Shown here: piece after piece, positions 10,661-21,928 of the stretch
Layout of the letters: each line of letters starts with the position of its first letter
Position numbering within the stretch: position 1 is the stretch's first letter
Assembly: GCF_027943255.1 (NCBI RefSeq)
Contig: NW_026562179.1
Span: 7,690,501 to 7,754,500, forward strand
Direction of reading: 5' to 3'
DNA: 64,000 nucleotides
From: Anastrepha obliqua
Taxonomy: Eukaryota; Arthropoda; Insecta; Diptera; Tephritidae
The notes under the pieces: model-generated
What the model was told of the DNA's origin: nothing
The model's database searches: none
The model's input: the letters and a program-made list of their open reading frames with translations, nothing else
Made by a program: the position numbers and the translations under genes

Positions 10661-11329
10661 TAAGATGCAGAAGACAGCAAAAAATTCTGTCCCGAACATC
10701 TCGTTACTGGAGAAAATTTCGAAAGAATTCTTCTTTTTCTTTTATGGTAGGTAATAATGAATTAGTATGTTACTTTACGTATGCAGTTCTCCAATTGATA
10801 AAAAGTGGATAAAAACATATTATATGTATATATCTGCAAAGTTAGAAACTTACGCTAAAATCAGAGTACGGCTTATTTGAAGGTTACTTTACTTACATTC
10901 AGCCTTCGGATGAAGCCCAAAGTGCCAAATATTTATTATTGAAATGTCTGTGAGCTGTGCAGCACTGTTCATAAGAACAGGCACTAACGTCACAAAATGT
11001 TGAACTCATATTTCTCAGTTAATATGTTTTTTTTATTTCTAAAATTTGTTATATACTCTTCCTCTTGGAAATTAAAATTCTTATATTTAAAAATAATGTA
11101 CTAATTCATAATGAGGACCTCATAAAAAGATGTTTAAGTAAATTATAGAGGAATTTGGTTGACTCATAATTTTTGGCACAATGCTGTTCCTATTAATGTG
11201 CGCTGGATTCCCTGGATTTTTGAGAGTCGTAAAATTTTTGATGTGTCAAGTGCGCGCACATATCGCACATTTATATCATTTCCAATAGAAATCTCTAGCG
11301 TTTCCCAGCTGCCACTTCCTGCTATATAT
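10661..11329. other. AT-rich DNA, nothing recognised
   Basis: No gene, RNA or bounded element seen. The short plus-strand frame at 11159-11374 runs into the LINE 3' end and has no domain. Confidence 0.4.
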
Positions 11330-13540
11330 TATATAATTGTTTTTTTTTCCTTTTCACTCCTCTCGGGTGCATAGGGCCTCGACAAGACTCTCCATAGTAC
11401 ACGGTTCTGTGCTATTGTTTTTGCTCCGTCCCATGGGATGTCGGCATCTGCTAGTTCGCGCAGCATCGACCTTCTCCAAGTGTTTTTTGGTCGACCGCGA
11501 CCTCTGCTCCCTTGCGGGTTCCAGTCCAGAGCCATTCACGTGATGCTATCTGGTGGTTTTCTCAGTGTGTGACCTATCCACCGCCACTTTCTGCGTTTAT
11601 TTTGCCTAAGGATGAGTTCCTCGTTCGTTAATTTCCACAGTGCGTCGTTACTGATAGTGTTTGGCCAGAATATTCTGCAGATGATGCGGAGGCATTTGTT
11701 GGCGAAAGATTGTAGCCTCTGTGTAATGGTTTTAGAGACCAGCCATGTTTCGCTTCCGTACAATAAGACGGACTGCACGCATGAGCCGAATATTTGTAAT
11801 TTAGTGCGCCTGGAAATTTGCGAACTCCCCCATACTGTATGCATTCGCCCGAGCTTTCGACGAATTCCACCGGGCATCCGTCAACCAATATCTGCCTTGC
11901 GTTATTGTGGTTAACTCTCATGATCTTGGTCATGTGAGAGAGGAGGCAGATGTCATCGGCGAAGTCCGGGTCCTCAAGACGTCTAGTGAAACTCCTTTCG
12001 ATGCCTGTTTTGTGCAGGGTCAGTTGGCTCATGACGTCATCAAGGACAAAGACGAAGAGAAGGGGCGGCATGGGACAACCTTGCCTTACGCCAGCGTTGG
12101 TAATGAATAGATCGCTGATATTGCATTCGGAGTTCTCGTAGAGGGATTTGATGAGGCGGATTATCTTAGCGCGATTTACCTTTCTACTCAGTGACAGCCA
12201 TATTTCGTCTCGTTTGATATTGTCGAATGCCTTCTTAAAGTCTACGAACAGGGAGCGCCACTGATGGTTCGACTATAAGCCGAAGTGTGTTGGCCTGGTG
12301 AACATCGCTTCGGTGAAGCCAAAAATCAGCTTGCTCGTCTCTTAAGGAGCGTTCGATATCTTTGAGCCTGCTTTGTATGATCATGGCTACAATTTTGTAG
12401 ATGGTGTTAAGTAGGGTTATTCCTCGCCAGTTGCCGCAGTCACGCATGTCGCCTTTCTTGGGCAGCTTCACTATGATGCCTTTTGTCCCAGATAGATTTT
12501 CATTGCTGCAGACGGCGGTGTTATGAGGATGTAGAGTTTCTGCTGATATTTGCGGACCGGTAGTCGTTATTTCAGGCCGTACGCCATCTTTGCCCGCAGC
12601 TTTGTTGTGCTTCAGCTTCTTAATCTCCGCTCGGCTGGGGCAGTATGTTGTTATTTTATTGTTGGTTGTCGTGCTGCTCACTTCAAAGCTTGGTATACTG
12701 CTAAGAGCAATGTTGCTAGTTGCTTCAAAGTGTTCCTTCCATCTGCGGATCTCGTAATCATTGGAAGTCAGCAAAGCACCATTCAGATCTCTGATCGGCT
12801 GATTGCTATCACTCCGCTGGTTGGTTAGGCGGTACAGATGCCTCATATTGTTTACTTCTGCTGCCACTTCGGCATCGCTAGCAAGGTCTTCAACGAACTT
12901 TCTCTTATCGTTTCTGGCCGATTTCTTTATTTGCTTCGCCACCTCTCTGTAGGCTGTCTAAAGGGAGCCATCGCTGATAAGTTGCCATTTTAGTTCGTTT
13001 CCGCGCTGAATGATGCCCTAAGTGGTGTCAAAGATCAATGGTTTGCCGTTGGTGGTCTTTATTGTGCCAAGTTTTTCCTGAACGATCTGCCTCAGCGTGG
13101 CGCTTGTAGCTTCCCAATCAGTGCTGTTGTGGTTGGTGAGCAGTTTCTCGCGAAGGGCGATAGTTGTTTCTTATGCCTGCGTGGTGAGTAGTTTTTCTTA
13201 TTGCGTTGAGCGTTACTGCAGAAGCGTGCTAGGATTATGAGGTTTAAGATTGGCTTCCAAGAATGCAAGGTGTTACGCATTTTCCTGGAAACTATAAGGC
13301 CAACGCCGCTTTCACTTCTGTCATCTTTTCCGCTGTGCAGTATTGCGTTGCCATAAGCTTACGTGCTTTCACCACTGCCGTTCCATCTCATTTCGCTTAC
13401 GCCGAGTATGTCGATGTTGTAAGTCGCCAGCTGCACTTGGAGTTGGGCTTGTCTGGATGCTTTTCTGAGAGTCCTAACGTTCCATTGTGCAATTCGTGTC
13501 CTGGTACGTGTGCCAAATGTCGTCATCATAGAGGGGATTG
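11330..13540 (-). mobile_element. RTE/RTEX-like non-LTR retrotransposon, decayed
   Basis: A single minus-strand LINE body of about 2.2 kb spans the endonuclease start to the C-terminal GRGRPKNTW region, ending in an A-rich 3' tail (ggaaaaaaaaacaattata on the minus strand) near 11330-11350. Clade assignment is by motif memory: this family is often annotated in animals as endonuclease-reverse transcriptase or craniofacial development protein 2-like. Parts of the RT are deleted. Confidence 0.68.
11354..13529 (-). pseudogene. Endonuclease-reverse transcriptase of RTE/RTEX-like LINE
   Basis: A good start is the ATG pair at 13529-13524, giving MMTTFGTRTRTRIAQWNVRT, the usual endonuclease beginning, then ILGVSEMRWNGSGES. 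Next comes an RT N-terminal part (frame 12942-12235) with KKLKHNKAAGKDGVRPE, VKLPKKGDMRDCGNWRGITL and LRDEQADFWLHRSDVHQANT. Residues expected as GFRPHRSC are changed to DFWLHRSD. The catalytic region survives as ADDICLL around 11960. The C-terminus (11877-11536, then 11535-11354) has LLYGSETWLVSKTI, RRKWRWIGHTLRKP and GRGRPKNTWRR. Stops and frameshifts break it into at least five pieces, and RT sequence is lost near 12240-12075. Confidence 0.75.
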
Positions 13541-13997
13541 TATATACGAAGCTTTGTCTTGCGTTGGTTACGTTAATCTATTTGATTTTTATTTATTATA
13601 TGATACTACTTACCTATTATATTATATTATTTTATTAAGATACAATGCAGACGAATAAGGCCATAGAATAATATATGTATATACAAATTCACTTTGGTAT
13701 GAACGCCCATCACATCAATCTGAGATAAAAGGAAAATTATAAGTTATATCATTTGAATTACTTGATTTTCAATAATAATGGAGTACATAAAAAAGTAAGT
13801 TCATATGTGTATTATAACAAATAACATTATCTACGCTGCCATGGAAATGAAAAATAATTTCTTGGACTGCCCAATCACTGCAGTAAAATGTTTAATAAAA
13901 CGAAAGCAAATATGGCGCCTGGGCTTAACAGGATTTCATATGAATTTTTAATTTAAAAACATAATTAAATGTAACGTTTATATTTTTTATAAAGACA
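13541..13997. other. AT-rich DNA, nothing recognised
   Basis: AT-rich with a TATTA-type low-complexity stretch at about 13570-13650. No gene or bounded element seen. Confidence 0.4.
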
Positions 13998-14315
13998 CTA
14001 GCTGTACCCGGCGCGCGTTGCTACGCTAACAACTAAAATACATTTAAGAAAAATAACTTTAAAGAAAAATCAGTACACAAATATTCAATTCATTCAAACC
14101 ATTTTATTGATTTTGTTTATTTCGAAAAAATCGGTTGAACGGGGCAGAAGTTGCTACTCTGCAGCGCCACCTGGTGCCGAGTGGCAGCAATGAGCATATT
14201 CTACAAACCTTCTCTGCGGAAAAATACATATATATACGTACCAATTTTTATAATAATCGGTCCAGTAGTTTTTGAGTTCATCGAGGACATACAGACAAGC
14301 ATTCATTTTTATATA
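13998..14315 (-). mobile_element. Short non-autonomous Helitron (Helitron-3), main part
   Basis: On the minus strand the 3' terminus is CTAG at 14001-13998, preceded by a GC-rich hairpin region (caacgcgcgccgggtacag). The plus-strand base at 13997 is A. The 5' side is cut at 14315 by the gypsy LTR. The missing 5' tip, beginning TCTTTATATA on the minus strand, lies at 41260-41269 beyond the 3' LTR, followed by T at 41270. Joined across the TATA duplication the element is about 324 bp and sits in an A^T target. No coding sequence. Confidence 0.82.
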
Positions 14316-14699
14316 AGTTAAGGCATGATACCGAAACCTAATATAACAAAAGCATTTCGTTGCACATACCTCACATACCCTACCGCTTTTTCTGTCATGA
14401 TGATCACTATCTGCGCTTACCTTAGCAACAGGATGCTGGGCAGGCAGCGCAAATAGAAAGACTCTCGCCTGGCCTCACAAAACAACCCACTGCATAACAA
14501 CAAACAGTGATCACTGCTTTCGCTTGGCTTGGCAACAGGATGTTAGGCAAGCAGACCAAAACACAACAATTGTTGTCTGGCCCAACTAACCACCGACTGC
14601 ATAGCAACACAACATGCGTGAGCTTAGCATGCAGATCAACTGCATGACATCAGCTCGATCAATGCTTGCGCCTGCCCTAACAGCGTCGTGTTGTGTAGG
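14316..14699 (+). repeat. 5' LTR, left part (split)
   Basis: Begins AGTTAAGGCATGATACC, the same start as the 3' LTR at 38337. It continues until the TIR element interrupts it after gtgtagg (14693-14699). The rest of the LTR is at 30990-31299. Compared with the 3' LTR it lacks about 230 bp (3' LTR 38419-38648) and carries about 44 extra bp near 14445-14490, so the two LTRs differ by large indels. Confidence 0.85.
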
Positions 14700-15790
14700 C
14701 AGAGAATGTTAATGCAATGAGAAAGAGCAAATGTTAAATGAGCTTTTTTCGAGTACTAATTTGTAGATTCATATTAAGGAATTTTCAAATTCAACTTTCC
14801 TCAGTAGTGGGGGATTGCAGATATTTACCACGCGAGTGACGCGAGTGGAGGGTTTTTATATTTACTTACCACGCTAGGACAGGAATTCAGATTTTTTCTG
14901 CGTTTACCAAACTACTAAGGAATTTCATAAGATTTTTCGGCACACTACTAAGGAAATCGACTTATTTCATGTCCACAGCGAAGCGAATAAATTTGCGATT
15001 AAGAAGGCCGCGCGGCAGTTAATTTGTGGTGCAGAAGCTAAAGTCGGCGGAATTATTCGTTTTGTTTTTTGACACGTATTTAATTCAGGTTCAAGTCCTG
15101 AAGTCATATTTTTTTCTTGCACATTTTTTTTTTGCAATTCAAACCAGGAAAGCTTGGAAAAATTTTTGAGTTTATTTTAAATAAAGTTTCTTTAAATTAT
15201 ACTTTCATACTGGATATGACCTGATTTTTATATAAATCAATCAAAACAGAAAATATGTACATACATATGTCTATAATCTATTTCATCAAATCCAAATTAT
15301 ATTGATGAGAAAATATCATTCTAATATCCGTCCAGAAAGCCAAACGCGCATACACACATACATACATATCGTCACATGAAATCAAAAAAGCCCTAAGTTA
15401 CGTTTTAAAAATTTTACAGGAGAAGCAAAAAACCTTTTAAAATGAAAAATAAGGCAAAATTTTTCAATATTTTCTCAGGTTAAGATTATTTTTCATAAAC
15501 GAATCAGTATTTGAAGAAAAAATATTAGTTTTTGTATTACTTACAGATATATGAAACTTACGCCTTCTACAATTAGTTTTTTCTGAAATCGAAAAGGGCG
15601 TAACTGAAATAGAAAGTTTGTTTTTTGGTAATTTTCTCAAAATATTTTGCTTATTTCTTGCATTAAATTGATTATAATATAATAATATATTATAATGGAT
15701 ATTATCCAATTTATTATTATATATTTTTTATTTTGATAAAACCAACAAAACAAAAAATAATTCTCAAAAAGAAAGTTAAACAAAAAGAAA

Positions 15791-17452
15791 TTAAATTCGT
15801 AAAAAAATGAAAACTTTACATAAATCTTGATATTCATTTTCATAGGGCAAATTAGTATAAAAATCATGACAACCTGCTGGTATAAAGGACTTCAGATCGT
15901 TAAGATGTTCCCACCTTTTTTTAGAAATGTTTAGTCTTTTGGTATGTAATGGAGCAAGTTGGGAGTCATGAAAATTTTTGGCACATCGGTGTGGAATAAG
16001 AGTACATTCGTCTTTGATGTTTGTTTTAAAATAAATAATTCCAAGCGGATCATATGCCAGTACTCGAATTCTGTTAACGGTAGGATCACCAATTTTTTTG
16101 CCTGTAAAACACATTTTATTGTAAAAGTAGATCGTGAAAGTTGATTTTGATGATGTTACCTGGACGAATAAAAGAGTATCGCTTAGGAAAAGAGTCGTAA
16201 TCCCGAAAATATGAATGAGTAAGGTGATGAGTGTTCAGTGGAAATGGAGTCTTTCGGGAATCCTTAACATACTGAACAAATTCAGACGGAAGATTAATTT
16301 TTTTATTGTTAATTTTTCTTTGGATAAGCGAATGTGTTGAATCGCACTCCATTTGAGTGCGTCCAACTATTAAATATTTATGCTCTATTGTTATGTTTTT
16401 TTCAATGCATAAAGATAGCAATGCGTTTGACAATATGACATTGCGGTTTTGATAAAAGCAGTCATCAGAATATATTATGACATGGTTAATACTCGTATCT
16501 GGTGACTGAAGTAAACACTTCTCTAAGTATTTAACAATACATGTGGCGGTAGTAGACGCTACAAGATTCCCTTCAGACTCATCCCAAATGTAATTATCAG
16601 ACTCGTGAGTAATGATATTATAAATAGTGAAATTAGGCACCTGTAATTTCATTTTATAATATGAGGCACTGCTTGCATATCCATGCATAATAATAAGCAC
16701 AGTCCAGACTTGACACTTTCGATATCGTTTTCTTTTTCTTTTCTCATGTCATTGATTTGTGATCTATGACTATTATATTGATCCTCAGTTATGTTTTTTG
16801 CCTCAAATGATACACAAATATCACACATATCGTTCCTTGGTTTAAACAATGAAATATTTTATTGTTTTTTGGTAAGCATAAATTTTGGATACGATACTGG
16901 TAAAATTTCATCGTCATTATTACCATCGCATTCTTCACAATATAGTTTATAAAGTTGGTTGTATGATTTAATATCTGTTTGTAAATAATTTTTTGTATTG
17001 TATTGTCTTCGGTAATGGGATTCAAGTTTTGGAATACTGTTTAACCATTTCTTTAAAAAGTAAAGGCGCTTTATGTATTTTTTAGCATTTTTCGACGTTC
17101 CTTTTGGCGGAGCAATATCCAATTGCGTGTGTTTTAAAATATTCGAATCTACCCAATTTCTTATAATTTTTTCATTTATTCCAAGAGTTGACATAAACAT
17201 TTGCCGGCAAACCTGGATACGAGTTGCTTTTGCTTTCAAATAATACCGTTTAGATAGCGATCGCCTCAAAAATGTGTTACGGTTTCGTGCTTTTTCTTCT
17301 AATTCTATTTGACTTATTACATAAATCTTTTTTTCTTTCCACGACATGTTCCAAAATCCATCAAATATTTCTTGGCGTATATTTTCATCATATTGGGAGC
17401 AATGACGGAATGTGCTTTTTTCACAATATTTAGACTGACATCTTAAGCCCAT
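15791..17452 (-). pseudogene. DDE-type transposase, spliced, broken
   Basis: About 530 residues read across 17452-15791. The N-terminus (from MGLRCQSKYCEKSTFRHCSQ) is Cys-rich. A basic region RVQVCRQMF-like (IQVCRQMFMSTLGINEK) follows, then KPRNDMCDICVSF. The catalytic-looking core has YSDDCFYQNRN and TQMECDSTHS, and the end reads RVLAYDPLGIIYFK. A 58-bp intron with GT...AG ends lies at 16102-16159; splicing joins IRPG to KKIGDPTVNR in frame. Breaks are TAA at 16859-16861 and a frameshift near 16660-16690. The style matches a widespread uncharacterised insect transposase family that I cannot name securely. It would act in the nucleus on the inverted repeats of its element. Confidence 0.68.
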
Positions 17453-17490
17453 TTTTCGAGGATTCTTTTAACACACAATTCCCTTATTAA

Positions 17491-18226
17491 AGGGTAACAC
17501 CACTGTAGAAATTTCAAAAAATTGATTTGTTTTTATAAGCTTAAAAAATTCTTTGAACCTTTTAAAATACAGAACAAAAAGTTTTATACGTTACCGAAGT
17601 TTATTTCATAAATATTTTAAGCTTTTAACCAAGCGTTAGTGACTGCTACCTAACGACTTCTCCAAACTTCCAAACTTTAAACGCGTTTTTCTCAAAACAC
17701 GTTTTCTGAAATTGGCACGCAGCATAACTCAAACAATTTTAAATATTTTTAATCAGGTTTTTCACTACGTCTGTATAATAACCTTCTTAAGAGAAGAGCG
17801 TAGGAGATTTTCGATAGATTAATTTAAACGATTGTCATAATTATTTAAGTGCCGTTTTTTTAGTCCAAAATAGAGCTTTTTCCTTCAAATGCTTGCTAAT
17901 TCCACAAAAATAAATATTTTTTAAATCCCCTACGTGTTTTTCTAGCTATTCTTATCTAGATTAAGAAAAAAAATGTTTCTTTGTTCCAGATTAAAAGTTG
18001 CACCCTCTGTGCTGCGTGCCGCGGAGCTCCTTCAAGAGAAACCACATTACAAAAATGTCTCAAATGCCGCCATTTTGTAAAATTTTTCGATCAAACTTTG
18101 TAGTTTTGTAGTTTAGTATATAAGTAATAACTTCCCAAATCAGAGTGATGGTTTCCCCTTTCCTTCTATACAAAAAAATTCTTTAAAAATCGTGTTTATT
18201 TTACGCGTGTACAGTGGTGTTACCCC
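17491..18226. mobile_element. 736-bp MITE flanked by TTAA
   Basis: The ends are AGGGTAACACCACTGTA at 17491 and the complement of GGGGTAACACCACTGTA at 18226, with TTAA at 17487-17490 and 18227-18230. It lies between the transposase start and the right end of the Sola-like element, so it landed in the upstream region of that gene. It has no open frame. TTAA duplication fits piggyBac- or Kolobok-type machinery; the ends do not decide between them. Confidence 0.82.
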
Positions 18227-19098
18227 TTAAGACCTTTATAAATTTTGCCGGTCATTCGGTTATTGTAATTTAAATATGTTTTATTCACCGTTTTTTTTAA
18301 CACTGACTTATCAAAATTAGTTTCGTTAATCATTTTTAGAGCTTTTTAGTTTTAATTAAATAAACTCCAACTCCGTAAAGCCTCTTAGAAACATACAAAA
18401 GAAAAACTAACTGTTAATACAGAGATGCAGAAAACCTTATCGTCAATACTTTTCGTCAGTAACTGATAAATAAATAACTGATAAATAAGAACACACACAA
18501 TGGCATGGCATGCTATGCCTTCTTGAGTTTGTTGTTTATTATTTCTCTAAAGGCGTAAGTTACAGTTTTGGTTGGCAAATTTGTTATGCTTGCACTTAGG
18601 GCTTTTCGAATTTTGTTTATACCAACGTCATTATTGGTTGTTGGATTATAAAATTTTAAATGAACATGTATTATGATACGGTACATGATAATCAACTAAA
18701 AAGTCGATTTTGAATTTTTTGTAACTTAGGGCTTTTTTGAATTCATATGACGATATGTATTACGCATACAAACTTTCAACTAACGCAGAATATGTGCATA
18801 TATTATTTAAAAATTTATTTTCTATATAACATTATTCATACTTCTTTTGAATTGATTTATATGTAAAACAGCCATAAAGGCAATCATATGAAAATGCATT
18901 CCTATATTTAATCTCTTTAGTCAAATCTGAACTACTTACATACACATATTGATGAGAAAATGTTCTAATATCCATGGATGCATCCAGAAAGCCAAACGCG
19001 CATACACGCATATGTAATTAAATATATATAAATACATATATACAAAAACAACAACTGCGACCGTCTTCTTGTCCGTCAGTGAAAAGATGGGATATATA

Positions 19099-20415
19099 CA
19101 GGGTTGGCCATATTAAACTGACCCATGTGATTATTAAAAAAATATGGAAAAAGAAACATGTTTTTGTGTTTCATTGTGAAAAACATTTAATTTAGTTCAA
19201 GGAGATTCGTTTACATCACTTTTTGAATATGATATCGCGCAAGTGGTCGCCCTTAGCTCGTATAGCGTAATGTGCCCGTTTTTCGGCGTTTTCCATAGTT
19301 TTGGCCAGCGTCTCGGCCGATATGGCGGCTATTTCCCGTCGGATATTGGCCTTAAGTGCGCCTAGTGTCTTTGGCTTGTTGACGTAAACCTTAGATTTCA
19401 AATAGCCCCAAAGAAAAAAGTCCGGTGGCGTCAAATCCGGTGATCGTGGCGACCAGTCAAAATCGCCGCTTTTTGATATCAAACGGCCAGGGAACAAAGT
19501 CTTCAATAAGTTGACGGTGGCTCGTGCTGTGTGTGGTGGTGCGCCATCTTGCTGAAACCAGAAGTGCTCCATACCATTTTCACGAACAATCGGCATCACA
19601 AAATCGGTTATCATGGCCCGATAACGGTCTTGATTGACGGTCAATGGTTGGTGTTGACCATTTTCAAAGAAGAACGGCCCAATGACCATATCAGCGCAAA
19701 TGCCACACCAGACTGTAACTTTTTGGTCGTGGAGAGGTACTTCTTCAATAATTTGAGGGTTTTCAGTGGCGTAGAAACGGCAATTTTGCTTATTTACGGT
19801 TCCGTTCAAGGAGAAATGGGCCTCATCACTCATAATGATTTGATGCCAAAAATCCTCATCAGTTTGGGCCATTCGGACGACAAAATTGGCATATTCCAAG
19901 CGACGAGGCTTATCGGCCGGCAACAGTTGTTGATTTAGTTGTATTTTGTACGGGAATATCCCCAAATCCAAACGAATGATATGTCGTAGAGTGGTCCGAG
20001 GGATGTCCAACTGAGCAGAACGACGATTACCTGACGTTCGCGGCGATGACTCGATACTGGCTCGTACGGCCGCGATATTTTCGTTAGATCGTCTTGGCCG
20101 CTTTTTATTTGGACGTCGGGTATTAGCCACAGTGCCGGAAGACAAAAATCTTTTGTGCATTTGCTTGATTGCGTTCTTTGACGGCGCACTTTTCACTTTA
20201 TTTTTTTTTCTCCACGCACGTTGCGTTTTTACAATCGAGAAGGAATTTTGAATGTACAGCTGAACAATTTCAGCGCGTTCTATTGGGGTGCACTGTTTCA
20301 TGGTATAAATCTCCTTCGACTGACGCTTCCAACGCGGTATGTCATTAGCTGATCTGAAATTACAGTAAAAAGTTATAGGGTTACTCAATGGGTCCGTTTA
20401 ATATGGCCAACCCTG
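19099..20415 (-). mobile_element. DD41D mariner-type transposon, intact in structure
   Basis: A 1317-bp element has inverted repeats of about 29 bp beginning CAGGGTTGGCCATATTAAAC, with TA duplications at 19097-19098 and 20416-20417. The tandem sister copy shows the empty site at about 28697-28704 (ggatatgtataccctatgag). One open transposase frame fills it. Intact ends, duplicated TA and an open frame make it the best-preserved element in the window. Confidence 0.92.
19216..20301 (-). CDS. Tc1/mariner transposase, DD41D spacing
   Basis: From the ATG at 20301 the product is 361 residues (MKQCTPIERAEIVQLYIQNS...), a usual length. An upstream in-frame ATG at 20388 would add 29 residues that overlap the terminal repeat and look non-conserved. 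N-terminal helix-turn-helix DNA-binding regions come first (NAIKQMHKRF, then SPRTSGNRRSAQLDIPRTTL). The catalytic core follows: MSDEAHFSLNG (first Asp), WFQQDGAPPHTA (second Asp), SPDLTPPDFFLWGYL (third Asp). I count 41 residues between the second and third Asp. DD41D mariners are known from the rosa group of tephritids and the Visitor group. No stop or frameshift is seen. It would cut and paste its own element at TA sites in the nucleus. Confidence 0.9.
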   Translation of the reverse strand: MKQCTPIERAEIVQLYIQNSFSIVKTQRAWRKKNKVKSAPSKNAIKQMHKRFLSSGTVANTRRPNKKRPRRSNENIAAVRASIESSPRTSGNRRSAQLDIPRTTLRHIIRLDLGIFPYKIQLNQQLLPADKPRRLEYANFVVRMAQTDEDFWHQIIMSDEAHFSLNGTVNKQNCRFYATENPQIIEEVPLHDQKVTVWCGICADMVIGPFFFENGQHQPLTVNQDRYRAMITDFVMPIVRENGMEHFWFQQDGAPPHTARATVNLLKTLFPGRLISKSGDFDWSPRSPDLTPPDFFLWGYLKSKVYVNKPKTLGALKANIRREIAAISAETLAKTMENAEKRAHYAIRAKGDHLRDIIFKK

Positions 20416-20448
20416 TATACCCTATGAGCAAAAAGAACCGGGAAGGTG

Positions 20449-20640
20449 ATGTTGACTGTTTTCTTCGATTGCCAAGGCGTAGTGCACCATGAGTACCTTC
20501 CATCGGGCCAGACAGTCAATAAAGAAAATTATTCATCCGTTTTGAAGCCTTTGAGAGATGCTGTATGTTGCAAACGGCCAGAAATGTGAGCAAACAATTC
20601 TTGGACTTTGCATGATGGTAACGCGCCATCGCACTGATCA
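20449..20640 (+). pseudogene. Mariner transposase fossil inside TIR element copy 1
   Basis: The plus-strand frame from ATG 20449 reads MLTVFFDCQGVVHHEYLPSG, then QTVNKENYSSVLKPLRDAV, then a TGA where Trp is usual, then ANNSWTLHDGNAPSH. This is the middle of a mariner transposase, ending at the second catalytic region. It has no mariner ends around it and recurs at the same place in copy 2 (28736-28925), so it was part of the TIR element before duplication. Confidence 0.8.
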
Positions 20641-21928
20641 CAGAGAATACGACGAAAGAGCTGAAGGCCACGTCGGGCTGCCGGGGGTGTTTGGAGGACT
20701 GGGTTAAACGTTGGCACATGTGTGTTGCTTCAGACGGGTCATATTTTGAAGGAGATAATATAAATTTGCCTTAAATTTAACTCTGTTTTGTTTAATTTAA
20801 ACATTCCCGGGACTTTTTGATCATAGGATACATATATGCGGCTTTGCAGACAGAAATGTGTCATTCCCTGGATTTGTTCAAGGAATCTAAGTCGCATTAA
20901 CTTGCGACTGTCGAACAGTTAGAAGACATATTTACATACATATAAGGGTGCATACATACATACATACATACGGAGCCGCGGCCACTCGACATGACAAAAA
21001 TTCAAGATTTATCAAATATTGGCAAATAATTCCACGCGAAATATTCCAATATTGACTATTTTCGAATGGTCGCGAAAATTGGCGTATGGGCGGCTCGTTT
21101 TATGAATGAAATTGAAATATGAGCTGGAACTTATGAATGAACTTTTTGGTTTTGTTCTAAATTGTTCAGCGCCGTTGCTGATAGAATCATGGCCGCTGCG
21201 ACTGCGTCTACGAATGTATTTTGTTTTTGTAGTCGCTAGGCTTAGATTTTAGCTTCGAGCGACATGCGCATGTGAGGTATGTGTTTTTGTTGTGTTCTAG
21301 AACATTTTAGAATGTGTGGTGGCAAAGCGGCCATCGCGTTGGGCTTGCTGTTGCATTTGCGTCTATCAAAGTATTGTGTTTTTGTAAGTACAATATTAGG
21401 AATATCGACTGGTGAAAGACAAAAGTACACGGAATCAAGAAGGGAGCGCTGTGCTCGCGCATATATGTATGCTTGAATGTATGAACGTGCATGGATGTAG
21501 TAACATACATATGAATACAATTATTTTGTAGGAAGTTTAGAAGGCAAGTAGGTATACATATATGTATGTATGTATATATGCTAGGACATAAAGTGGGTAT
21601 ATATACATACATAGAGCAGAATTGTTTTTGCACTTGTTAGAAAGAAACTCGTTCACTAGTATTTATCCTCCCCATGTGACTAGGCATTAGCTCTCCGCAC
21701 CAATTTTTTTTTTTTCTTTTTTAAATGTGTTTTTTTTTTAATGTAATCGTAAAAAAATTTGTAATAAATTTTATGTTGTTGTTGTTGTTGTTGAGGTGGT
21801 TGAACATTTCTTAGCTGAAAATGCTCCTAATTAGTGACCAGCACCGTTTTACTACCACTATCTCGTGTGAAGATGATGTTGTTATTGGTGTTTTTTTTTT
21901 TTTTTGTTTTTTTTTTTTTGTTTCCAAG

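Larger units (their letters stand above)
15370..18752 (-). mobile_element. DNA transposon, Sola-like by inference
   Basis: Inverted repeats of 32 bp with two mismatches bound a 3383-bp element: CGTCACATGAAATC at 15370 and the complement of CGTCATATGAATTC at 18752, both running on to the shared aaaaaagccctaagttac. ATAT flanks each end (15366-15369 and 18753-18756). Copy 2 lacks the insert at the equivalent place (about 28112-28130). It encodes a transposase-like protein on the minus strand. Four-base duplications fit Sola1/Sola2, but the superfamily call is from memory of protein style and is uncertain. Confidence 0.7.

Noticed and set aside
14312..14315. Helitron-3 5' end at 14315
   Set aside because: The minus-strand sequence there reads TATATAAAAATG without TC. 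The true TC start is recovered beyond the gypsy element at 41268-41269.
21242..21633. Overlapping open frames on both strands, repeated at 29528-29919
   Set aside because: They translate CATA/TGTA microsatellites (YICTHIHTY-type peptides). Conservation between the two places is due to the TIR element duplication, not coding constraint.
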